Positions 1 to 7,188 of a stretch of 64,000 bases of DNA are shown piece after piece; position 1 is the first letter of the stretch; every line of letters starts with the position of its first letter. The notes beneath the pieces are model-generated. The model ran no database searches and was not told where the DNA came from. It worked only from the letters and a program-made list of their open reading frames with translations. The position numbers were made by a program, and so were the translations under genes. The stretch comes from Brotaphodocola faecis (GTDB lineage Bacteria > Bacillota > Clostridia > Lachnospirales > Lachnospiraceae), in the NCBI RefSeq assembly GCF_040096075.1, contig NZ_JBBMFJ010000002.1, forward strand, positions 1 to 64,000, given 5' to 3'.

Positions 1-76
1 CAGGCAAAAATCCCATTGCCGAAGGCAATTTTCAATGGATTTTTGCCCGTAACTGTGAGGGTACTGAACAGTTACG
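1..76 (+). repeat. MITE-like hairpin repeat, copy A (cut by window edge)
   Basis: These 76 bases match the reverse complement of 35672-35747 with a single difference (G at 60 against A). The segment contains two hairpins: a long imperfect one built from GGCAAAAATCC-type arms and a 9-bp one with arms CGTAACTGT and ACAGTTACG. It ends with TACTGAACAGTTA, the right terminal inverted repeat of the full element at 35672-35806. The left part lies outside the window. It stands 51 bp before the start codon of the phosphopantetheinyl transferase gene and may form part of its leader. No coding capacity is seen. Confidence 0.85.
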
Positions 77-127
77 GCTGAACGAAAATAAATGGGTGAA
101 ATGGAACAGAAAGCAGCAGGAAAGAAA

Positions 128-808
128 ATGGAAGTATATGTATCCGTGATGCGGGTGGATGCCGCACTTACAAAAAAAGAAGAGGACGAATTAAAGAGCC
201 GTCTGTCCGCGGCAAGACAGGAAAAAATAGAACGGCTCCGGTACGAGGCAGATAAAAGGCTGTCTTTGGGTGCCGGTCTTCTTCTGGACCAGGGACTGAA
301 ACGGTTTGGTCTCCGGGAACAAACCGAAGCATTTGGAACTGTGGAAAACGGAAAACCATGCCTGCTGTGTCATCCGGAAATTCAGTTTAATCTGTCTCAT
401 TCCGGCTCCATGGTCATGGCCGCTTTCTCTTCCTGTCCGGTGGGCTGTGATGTGGAGAAAAAGCAGAAGGCGCGCATGGATGTGGCGAAGCGCTTTTTTG
501 CTCCGGCGGAGCAGCGGGTTCTTCTTTCGGCGAAAACAGAGGAAGAACGGGATCTTCTGTTCAGCCGCCTGTGGACCTTAAAGGAAAGTTATCTGAAAGT
601 GGGAGGCCAGGGAATGGCTATGGCCCTTGACAGCTTCACAATGGAACTTGGCGGGCAGCCAAGGCTGGTGGGAACGGAAGAAGGCCGGTACCGTTTTCAG
701 GAGTTCTCCCTTTTTGATTACTGCGCGTCCGTGTGTGTGCAGCGGAAGGAACCGGGGAAAGGCGAGACGTTTTTTTTCTCTTTTCAAAACCTGGAAGATA
801 TGGTATGA
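128..808 (+). CDS. 4'-phosphopantetheinyl transferase, Sfp type
   Basis: Predicted to move the 4'-phosphopantetheine arm of CoA onto a serine of acyl or peptidyl carrier proteins. The 226-residue length fits the Sfp/Gsp family. Visible motifs are FNLSHSG (about 87-93), the metal-binding GCDVE (about 106-110) and WTLKESYLK (about 149-157), in which the Trp, Lys-Glu and Lys are the family signature. I chose ATG 128 because GCAGGAAAG precedes it; upstream in-frame ATGs at 92 and 101 lack a ribosome binding site and would add residues unlike the family. No NRPS or PKS genes are visible nearby, so the carrier substrate is unknown. A promoter for pyrH appears to overlap its 3' end. Confidence 0.88.
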   Translation: MEVYVSVMRVDAALTKKEEDELKSRLSAARQEKIERLRYEADKRLSLGAGLLLDQGLKRFGLREQTEAFGTVENGKPCLLCHPEIQFNLSHSGSMVMAAFSSCPVGCDVEKKQKARMDVAKRFFAPAEQRVLLSAKTEEERDLLFSRLWTLKESYLKVGGQGMAMALDSFTMELGGQPRLVGTEEGRYRFQEFSLFDYCASVCVQRKEPGKGETFFFSFQNLEDMV

Positions 809-809
809 T
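781..809 (+). promoter_or_regulatory. candidate promoter of the pyrH operon
   Basis: TTTTCA (781-786), a 17-bp spacer, then TATGAT (804-809) preceded by TG one base upstream, which is an extended -10. It overlaps the last codons of the transferase gene. The predicted start, near 816, leaves a short leader with AAGGAG before the pyrH ATG. Confidence 0.45.
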
Positions 810-842
810 ACCGATAGAATTTAAAAGGAGACGTATGACCAT

Positions 843-1547
843 ATGGACATGAAACGAGTGTTTTTGAAGTTAAGCGGTGAAGCACTTGCCGGACCGAAAA
901 AAACCGGTTTTGACGAAGATACAGTCAAAGAGGTTGCCAGACAGGTGAAGATTTCCGTCGATGCGGGCGTACAGGTCGGCATCGTCATCGGAGGAGGCAA
1001 TTTCTGGAGAGGACGCACCAGCGACGCGATTGAGCGTACCAAAGCAGACCAGATCGGCATGCTGGCTACCATCATGAACTGCATTTATGTTTCGGAGATT
1101 TTCCGCAACGCAGGCATGAAGACCGAGGTTCTGACTCCGTTTGTATGCGGCGCGGTAACAGAACTGTTTTCCAAGGATAAGGCAAACCGTTATTTTGAGG
1201 AAGGCAAGGTTGTCTTTTTCGCAGGCGGCACCGGACATCCGTATTTCTCTACCGATACCGGCATCACACTGCGCGCGGTCGAGATGGACGCAGACTGCAT
1301 TCTGCTTGCGAAATCCATCGACGGTGTCTACGACAGCGACCCGGCCAAGAACCCGGACGCAAAGCGTTACGACACCATCAGCATTCAGGAGGTCATCGAC
1401 AAGAAGCTTGCGGTGGTAGATCTGACAGCATCCATCATGTGCATGGAGCACAAGATGCCAATGGCAGTATTCGATTTAAACGAAAAAGACAGCATTGCAA
1501 ACGCAATGCAGGGAAAAATAAACGGCACCATCGTGACCGTCGATTAA
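843..1547 (+). CDS. pyrH: UMP kinase
   Basis: Phosphorylates UMP to UDP with ATP in pyrimidine nucleotide synthesis; a hexameric cytoplasmic enzyme of the amino-acid-kinase fold. The 234-residue product shows LKLSGEALAG near the N terminus, the glycine-rich VIGGGNFWRGR loop near residue 50, and the FAGGTGHPYFSTDT segment near 125, all typical of bacterial PyrH. AAGGAG lies before the ATG. It is followed 12 bp later by frr, the usual pyrH-frr pair of Firmicutes, and heads the long isoprenoid/phospholipid/PolC run. Confidence 0.97.
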   Translation: MDMKRVFLKLSGEALAGPKKTGFDEDTVKEVARQVKISVDAGVQVGIVIGGGNFWRGRTSDAIERTKADQIGMLATIMNCIYVSEIFRNAGMKTEVLTPFVCGAVTELFSKDKANRYFEEGKVVFFAGGTGHPYFSTDTGITLRAVEMDADCILLAKSIDGVYDSDPAKNPDAKRYDTISIQEVIDKKLAVVDLTASIMCMEHKMPMAVFDLNEKDSIANAMQGKINGTIVTVD

Positions 1548-1559
1548 CAGGAGGAAACT

Positions 1560-2114
1560 ATGCAGGAACACTTAAAGTTATACGAGGACAAAATGGAGAA
1601 ATCCCTGGACGTGCTGCTTGACGAATACGCATCCATCCGCGCAGGCCGTGCCAACCCGCACGTTTTAGACCGCTTACGCATTGACTACTACGGAACCCCA
1701 ACCCCGATCCAGCAGGTCGGCAACGTAACCGTTCCGGAGGCACGCATGATCGTGATCCAGCCGTGGGAGAAGAGCCTGTTAAAAGAGATCGAGAAAGCAA
1801 TCCTGGTTTCCGATCTGGGCATCAACCCGACCAACGACGGCAACGTGATCCGTCTGGTATTCCCGGAGCTGACCGAGGAACGCCGTAAAGATCTTGCGAA
1901 GGATGTCAAGAAAAAAGGTGAGGGCGCAAAGGTTGCCATCCGCAACATCCGCCGCGATGCCATGGACAGCATTAAGAAAATGGAAAAAGCAGGCGACATC
2001 TCTGAGGATGATTTAAAGCAGGGCGAGGAGAAGATCCAGAAAATCACCGACAAGATGATCGAGAAAGTGGACAAGGCCATTGAGACAAAGACCAAGGAGA
2101 TCATGACCGTCTAG
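1560..2114 (+). CDS. frr: ribosome recycling factor
   Basis: Splits the post-termination ribosome together with EF-G. The length (184 residues) matches the family, and the SIRAGRANPHVLDRL segment near residue 25 and the YYGTPTPIQQVGNVTVPE segment near 45 are family hallmarks; the C-terminal half is the expected long helical bundle. AGGAGG stands 5 bp before the ATG. It lies directly behind pyrH. A hairpin with a T-rich tail follows at 2137-2170, so part of transcription may stop or be attenuated here before uppS. Confidence 0.97.
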   Translation: MQEHLKLYEDKMEKSLDVLLDEYASIRAGRANPHVLDRLRIDYYGTPTPIQQVGNVTVPEARMIVIQPWEKSLLKEIEKAILVSDLGINPTNDGNVIRLVFPELTEERRKDLAKDVKKKGEGAKVAIRNIRRDAMDSIKKMEKAGDISEDDLKQGEEKIQKITDKMIEKVDKAIETKTKEIMTV

Positions 2115-2136
2115 TCCCTGGGAATGAATGAGAGCA

Positions 2137-2170
2137 GAGAGGGGGAGAGCGATCTTCCCCCTTTTCTTTG
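2137..2170 (+). terminator. intra-operon terminator or attenuator between frr and uppS
   Basis: A G-rich arm (GAGAGGGGGA) pairs with TTCCCCCTTTT, followed by CTTTG. This resembles a factor-independent terminator inside an otherwise continuous operon. Confidence 0.55.
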
Positions 2171-2249
2171 CTCCGTTGACGCTGGCACTTCATGTGCGAG
2201 GTCATTCGCATGGGCGTTTTACAATGCATGGATATATGGAGGAATACAA

Positions 2250-2978
2250 ATGTCTGAACGATTAGAGGGAATGGTGATCCCGAAGCATGTAGCCCTGATT
2301 TTAGACGGCAATGGCCGCTGGGCGAAAAAACGTGGCCTGCCGCGTTCTATGGGACACAAGGAAGGCTGCGTGACCGTGGAGAAGACCGTAGAGATTGCGG
2401 CCCGCATGGGAATTGAATATTTAACCGTATATGGTTTTTCCACGGAGAACTGGAAGCGTTCCGCGGAGGAGGTGGGCGCGCTGATGCAGCTGTTCCGCTT
2501 CTATATGGTGCGTCTGTTAAAGGTGGCGTCTGCCAACAATGTCCGCGTGAAAATGATCGGAGACCGCACCCGGTTCGACCAGGATATCATTGACGGGATC
2601 AACCGTCTGGAATCCGAGACGAAGGACAACACCGGCCTGACTTTTGTCATTGCCGTAAACTACGGCGGCCGGGACGAGATTACCCGGGCCATGAAGAAGC
2701 TGGCTGCGGACTGTGTGAGCGGAAAACAGAACCCGGATGAGATTACGGAGCAGACGGTGGCTTCTTACTTAGATACCGCAGGCATGCCGGATCCGGACCT
2801 TTTGATCCGTACCAGCGGCGAGATCCGCCTGTCCAATTATCTTTTATGGCAGCTTGCCTACACGGAAATTTACGTGACGGACTGCCTGTGGCCGGATTTT
2901 GATCAGGAAGAGCTGGAGAAGGCCATTATTGCCTATAACCAGCGTGACCGCCGTTACGGTGGAGTGAAACAGGCATAA
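2250..2978 (+). CDS. uppS: isoprenyl transferase (undecaprenyl diphosphate synthase)
   Basis: Adds cis-isoprene units to farnesyl diphosphate to give the C55 lipid carrier for cell wall synthesis. The 242-residue product has LILDGNGRWAKKRG near residue 15 with the catalytic Asp, SMGHKEG, FSTENWKR, and the C-terminal PDLLIRTSGEIRLSNYLLWQ segment. I use ATG 2250, preceded by TGGAGGAAT; the frame is open back to 2124 but those residues are low quality and unlike the family. It sits between frr and cdsA, the standard order. Confidence 0.95.
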   Translation: MSERLEGMVIPKHVALILDGNGRWAKKRGLPRSMGHKEGCVTVEKTVEIAARMGIEYLTVYGFSTENWKRSAEEVGALMQLFRFYMVRLLKVASANNVRVKMIGDRTRFDQDIIDGINRLESETKDNTGLTFVIAVNYGGRDEITRAMKKLAADCVSGKQNPDEITEQTVASYLDTAGMPDPDLLIRTSGEIRLSNYLLWQLAYTEIYVTDCLWPDFDQEELEKAIIAYNQRDRRYGGVKQA

Positions 2979-2993
2979 AAAGGAGGGGACCGG

Positions 2994-3794
2994 ATGTTTA
3001 CAAAACGGCTTGTAAGCGGTATTATTCTCGTTATTCTTGCTATTATAATAGTGGGAAAGGGCGGTGCCCTTCTGTACGGAGTTACCGCGTTAATTTCCCT
3101 GATCGGTCTGTTTGAGCTGTACCGGGTTCTGAAGATTGAAAAGAACGCCATGGGCGTGGTAGGGTACCTCACAGCCATTTCCTATTATGGCCTGGTCTGG
3201 TTTGACGGCCACCATTATGTGACCCTGATGGCCATTGCGGCCCTGATGGTCATGATGGCCATTTATGTATTCACGTTCCCGAAATACCGGACTGAAGAGG
3301 TGGCGGAATCCTTCTTTGGCGTGTTTTATGTGGCGGTGATGCTGTCCTATCTGTATCAGGTCCGCGCCATGGGAGATGGAAAGTATCTGGTATGGCTGAT
3401 CTTTTTAAGCTCCTGGGGCTGCGATACCAGTGCCTACTGTGTCGGCATGCTGCTTGGAAAACACAAGCTGGCTCCGGTCTTAAGCCCGAAGAAATCCATT
3501 GAGGGAGCTGTGGGTGGCGTGGCAGGCGCCGCGCTTTTAGGCTTTTTGTTCGCCACGGCATTTGGTGGCAAGATGACGGAGCTGATGTACCCGCGCCTGG
3601 CCTGCACGCTGGCCTGCGCCATTGCGGCAGTCATTTCCCAGATCGGGGATCTGGCAGCATCCGCCATTAAACGAAATCACAACATTAAGGATTACGGCAA
3701 CCTGATCCCGGGACACGGCGGCATTCTGGACCGGTTCGACAGCATGCTGTTTACGGCTCCGGCAATCTTCTTTGCCCTGCTGTTTCTGCCGTAG
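2994..3794 (+). CDS. cdsA: phosphatidate cytidylyltransferase
   Basis: Makes CDP-diacylglycerol from phosphatidate and CTP at the membrane, the branch point of phospholipid synthesis. The 266-residue protein has multiple hydrophobic segments from the N terminus onward and the family signature near the C terminus (SAIKRNHNIKDYGNLIPGHGG followed by LDRFDSM, with PGHGGILDRFDS as core), plus LSPKKSIEGAVGG in the middle. AGGAGGGGA precedes ATG 2994, 15 bp after uppS. A strong hairpin follows before dxr. Confidence 0.95.
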   Translation: MFTKRLVSGIILVILAIIIVGKGGALLYGVTALISLIGLFELYRVLKIEKNAMGVVGYLTAISYYGLVWFDGHHYVTLMAIAALMVMMAIYVFTFPKYRTEEVAESFFGVFYVAVMLSYLYQVRAMGDGKYLVWLIFLSSWGCDTSAYCVGMLLGKHKLAPVLSPKKSIEGAVGGVAGAALLGFLFATAFGGKMTELMYPRLACTLACAIAAVISQIGDLAASAIKRNHNIKDYGNLIPGHGGILDRFDSMLFTAPAIFFALLFLP

Positions 3795-3799
3795 CATAA

Positions 3800-3830
3800 A
3801 TACCGGCAGAAGTGTTCTTTCTGCCGGTAT
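3800..3830 (+). other. intergenic hairpin between cdsA and dxr
   Basis: Arms ATACCGGCAGAA and TTCTGCCGGTAT pair perfectly over 12 bp around a 7-base loop. No T run follows, so this is more likely an mRNA processing or stability element than a terminator. Confidence 0.6.
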
Positions 3831-3884
3831 CGAAACTTACATGCCATCTCATGGAAAAGTGGGCTGGCAAAAAGGAGAGTACAA

Positions 3885-5027
3885 ATGAAGCGTATTGCGA
3901 TTTTAGGTTCTACCGGCTCCATCGGCACTCAGACCCTGGAAGTCGTAGAGAACAATCAGGATATTCAGGTAACCGCTCTGGCGGCCGGAAGCAACATCAG
4001 GCTGTTGGAGGAGCAGATCCGCAAATTCCATCCGACCTTAGCATGTGTCTGGGATGAGAAAAAGGCTGCGGAGTTAAGAACAAACATCGCGGATCTTTCT
4101 GTAAAGGTGGTAAGCGGCATGGACGGTCTGCTGGAGGTTGCCGTGCAGCCGGAGGCAGAGATTCTGGTTACCGCCATTGTCGGCATGATCGGCATCCGCC
4201 CGACCATTGCGGCCATGAAGGCAGGAAAAGATATTGCCTTAGCAAACAAGGAGACTCTGGTCACGGCCGGACACATCATTATGCCGCTGGCAAAGGAAGT
4301 TGGCGTGAAGATCCTTCCGGTGGACAGTGAACACAGTGCCATTTTCCAGAGCTTAAACGGCGAGGACAAAAAGGCCATCGACAAGATTCTTTTAACCGCG
4401 TCCGGCGGCCCGTTCCGCGGTTGGACAAAAGAGCAGCTGGCTGGTGTACGCCCGGAGGACGCCTTAAAGCATCCGAACTGGACCATGGGGCGGAAAATTA
4501 CCATTGATTCCTCTACCATGGTCAACAAGGGCCTGGAGGTCATGGAAGCCCGCTGGCTCTTTGGCGTGGAGATGGACCAGGTGCAGGTGGTGGTGCAGCC
4601 GCAGAGTGTTATTCATTCCATGGTGCAGTTTGCGGACGGCGCGGTTATTGCACAGCTGGGTACCCCGGATATGAAGCTGCCAATCCAGTATGCGTTATAC
4701 TACCCGGAACGAAGATTTTTGCCGGGAGAGCGTCTGGATTTCGCGAAACTGGGAAGTATTACCTTTGAGAATCCGGATATGGAAGTGTTCCGCGGCTTAA
4801 AGCTGGCTTACAAGGCCGGAAAGCGCGGCGGTTCCCTGCCGACGGTTTACAACGCGGCTAATGAGTGCGCAGTAGGAAAGTTCTTAAACCGTGAGATTTC
4901 CTATCTGACCATCATTGACATGATCGAGGGTGCCATGGAGCACCACAGGGTGGTGGAGAACCCGGATGTAGACGCCATTCTTGCGGCAGAGCGGGAGACT
5001 TATGAATATATAGAAAGCAGGTGGTAG
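3885..5027 (+). CDS. dxr: 1-deoxy-D-xylulose 5-phosphate reductoisomerase
   Basis: Second step of the MEP isoprenoid pathway: converts DXP to MEP with NADPH. The 380-residue protein begins with the nucleotide-binding GSTGSIGTQTLEVV, and has PVDSEHSAIFQ (metal-binding acidic residues, near 147) and SSTMVNKGLEVMEA near 209. Length is typical. AAGGAGAGTACAA precedes the ATG. The gene is followed almost without gap by rseP, and ispG of the same pathway comes next, a usual clostridial arrangement. Confidence 0.97.
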   Translation: MKRIAILGSTGSIGTQTLEVVENNQDIQVTALAAGSNIRLLEEQIRKFHPTLACVWDEKKAAELRTNIADLSVKVVSGMDGLLEVAVQPEAEILVTAIVGMIGIRPTIAAMKAGKDIALANKETLVTAGHIIMPLAKEVGVKILPVDSEHSAIFQSLNGEDKKAIDKILLTASGGPFRGWTKEQLAGVRPEDALKHPNWTMGRKITIDSSTMVNKGLEVMEARWLFGVEMDQVQVVVQPQSVIHSMVQFADGAVIAQLGTPDMKLPIQYALYYPERRFLPGERLDFAKLGSITFENPDMEVFRGLKLAYKAGKRGGSLPTVYNAANECAVGKFLNREISYLTIIDMIEGAMEHHRVVENPDVDAILAAERETYEYIESRW

Positions 5028-5028
5028 T

Positions 5029-6096
5029 GTGTTGAATATTCTTGCAGCAGTGCTGCTGTTTGGATTTATTGTACTGGTGCACGAATTCGGACATTTTCTG
5101 CTGGCGAAATGCAGCGGAATCGGGGTTGTGGAGTTTTCTGTGGGCATGGGCCCGCGCATTTTCAGTGTGGAAAAGGGCGAGACCCGCTATTCCATCAAGG
5201 CGCTGCCCTTTGGCGGTTCCTGTATGATGGTGGGAGAGGACGCGGAAAACACGGATCCGAAGGCTTTTAACAACAAGCCGGTGTTATCCCGCATTGCGGT
5301 TATTGCGGCGGGGCCGGTTTTCAACTTTATCCTGGCGTTTCTGTTTGCCATGATCATTGTGGCACAGATTGGCCATGACGCGCCGGTCTTAACTGGAGTC
5401 ATGGAGGGAAGCCCGGCAGAGGAAGCCGGACTTCAGGCCGGAGACTGCATCACAAAGATTAACGGACGCCACATCACGGCGTACCGGGATATCATGCTGT
5501 ACACCTTTTCCCATCCGGGTCAGGAGATGAAGGTGCAGTTTACAAGACCTGCAGAGGCGGGAACGAAAGAAAGTGATGGTCCTACCAGCGGTTTTGTGAC
5601 ACTGACCCCGCGGTTCAGTGAGGAGTACCAGTCCTACATGATGGGCGTGCAGTTTGGCGGATACCAGAAGATTCATGGGATTGGCCAGCTCATTCATTAC
5701 AGCGCCTATGAGGTGAAATACTGTGTCGTTTCTACCATTGACAGCCTGGGCATGCTGTTTCGCCGCCAGATCCGTGCAGATGAGGCGGTAACCGGTCCGG
5801 TTGGCATTGTCAACATGGTCGGGGAAACCGTGCAGGAGAGCCGCCAGATCAGTGCCCGCGCGGTCGTGCTTACGCTGGCGAACTGGGTGCTGCTTTTAAG
5901 CTCCAGCCTTGGCATTATGAACCTGCTGCCGATTCCGGCTTTAGACGGAGGCCGTCTGGTGTTTCTGCTCATTGAGCTGGTGCGCGGCAAGCCGGTGGAT
6001 CCGGAAAAAGAAGGCATGGTGCATATGGCCGGCATGGCCGTTTTAATGGCACTGATGGTGCTGGTATTGTTTAACGATATTCGAAATCTGTTATAA
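5029..6096 (+). CDS. rseP: RIP zinc metalloprotease (site-2 protease)
   Basis: Membrane-embedded M50 protease that cuts substrates within the bilayer; relatives process anti-sigma factors and signal-peptide remnants. The 355-residue protein carries HEFGH near residue 18 in the first membrane segment, a PDZ domain around residues 120-200 (SPAEEAGLQAGDCITKING), and the second active-site segment LLPIPALDGGRL near 305. A GTG start one base after the dxr stop is used; TTG 5032 is an alternative. Lengths and order (dxr-rseP-ispG) match Firmicutes. Confidence 0.94.
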   Translation: MLNILAAVLLFGFIVLVHEFGHFLLAKCSGIGVVEFSVGMGPRIFSVEKGETRYSIKALPFGGSCMMVGEDAENTDPKAFNNKPVLSRIAVIAAGPVFNFILAFLFAMIIVAQIGHDAPVLTGVMEGSPAEEAGLQAGDCITKINGRHITAYRDIMLYTFSHPGQEMKVQFTRPAEAGTKESDGPTSGFVTLTPRFSEEYQSYMMGVQFGGYQKIHGIGQLIHYSAYEVKYCVVSTIDSLGMLFRRQIRADEAVTGPVGIVNMVGETVQESRQISARAVVLTLANWVLLLSSSLGIMNLLPIPALDGGRLVFLLIELVRGKPVDPEKEGMVHMAGMAVLMALMVLVLFNDIRNLL

Positions 6097-6111
6097 AAAG
6101 GGGAAGAGCAT

Positions 6112-7185
6112 ATGGAACGGAGAATGACGAAGGAGATCCGGATCGGAAACCGGAAGATTGGCGGGGGAAACCCGATTCTGATCCAGTCAATGTGCAACAC
6201 GAAAACGGAAGACGCGGCAGCAACCGTGGCCCAGATCTTAAGGCTGGAGCAGGCTGGCTGCGATATCATCCGTGTGGCTGTGCCGACCATGGAAGCGGCA
6301 GAGAGCTTAAAGGCCATCAAACGCCAGATCCATATTCCGCTGGTGGCAGACATTCATTTTGATTACCGCCTGGCCATTGCAGCCATGGAGTGCGGAGCAG
6401 ACAAAATCCGCATCAATCCGGGCAACATCGGAAGCGCGGAGCGGGTGCAGGCTGTGGTGGATAAGGCAAAGGAATACGGCGTGCCGATCCGCGTGGGTGT
6501 CAACAGTGGTTCTCTGGAAAAGCCGCTCATTGAAAAGTATGGCGGCGTGACGGCAGAGGGCATTGTGGAGAGCGCCCTGGAAAAGGTAGCCATGATCGAG
6601 CAGATGGGCTACGACAATCTGGTCATCAGCATCAAGTCTTCTGACGTTCTTATGTGTGTGAAAGCCCACGAACTCATCAGCAAAAAGACGGATTATCCGC
6701 TCCATGTGGGCATTACCGAGTCCGGTACCCTGACTTCCGGCAACATCAAGTCCGCGGTAGGCCTTGGCATCATTCTGCATGAGGGCATTGGCGATACCAT
6801 CCGTGTTTCCTTAACCGGAGACCCGGTGGAGGAGATCAAGTCCGCAAAGCTGATCTTAAAGACCCTGGGACTCCGGAAGGGCGGCGTGGAAGTGGTTTCC
6901 TGCCCGACCTGCGGAAGAACCAAGATCGATCTTATCGGTCTGGCAAACCAGGTAGAAAATATGGTAACGGAATTTGACCAGCTTGACGTGAAGGTGGCCG
7001 TGATGGGCTGTGTCGTCAATGGACCGGGTGAGGCCAGAGAGGCGGATCTTGGCATTGCCGGCGGCTGCGGCGAGGGACTTCTGATCTGCAAGGGCGAGGT
7101 GATCCGCAAACTGCCGGAGGACCAGCTGTTATCTGCCCTTCACGCGGAGCTGGCTGCACTTGCGAAGGAACAGGGGAAGTTGTAA
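6112..7185 (+). CDS. ispG: 4-hydroxy-3-methylbut-2-en-1-yl diphosphate synthase
   Basis: Penultimate MEP pathway enzyme; reduces and opens MEcPP to HMBPP using a [4Fe-4S] cluster and flavodoxin or ferredoxin. The 357-residue TIM-barrel protein has QSMCNTKTED near the start, the cluster cysteines in SCPTCGRTK (near 263-266) and a third in VMGCVVNGPGEAREADLGIAGG (near 299). AAGGGGAAG precedes ATG 6112. It completes the dxr-rseP-ispG block and is followed 3 bp later by polC. Confidence 0.97.
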   Translation: MERRMTKEIRIGNRKIGGGNPILIQSMCNTKTEDAAATVAQILRLEQAGCDIIRVAVPTMEAAESLKAIKRQIHIPLVADIHFDYRLAIAAMECGADKIRINPGNIGSAERVQAVVDKAKEYGVPIRVGVNSGSLEKPLIEKYGGVTAEGIVESALEKVAMIEQMGYDNLVISIKSSDVLMCVKAHELISKKTDYPLHVGITESGTLTSGNIKSAVGLGIILHEGIGDTIRVSLTGDPVEEIKSAKLILKTLGLRKGGVEVVSCPTCGRTKIDLIGLANQVENMVTEFDQLDVKVAVMGCVVNGPGEAREADLGIAGGCGEGLLICKGEVIRKLPEDQLLSALHAELAALAKEQGKL

Positions 7186-7188
7186 TAC

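Noticed and set aside
870..1451. Long minus-strand frame opposite pyrH
   Set aside because: Pure antisense shadow of a conserved gene; His/Cys-rich translation without any family resemblance.
2124..2249. N-terminal extension of uppS
   Set aside because: Includes the terminator-like hairpin and lacks family similarity; ATG 2250 has a good ribosome site.
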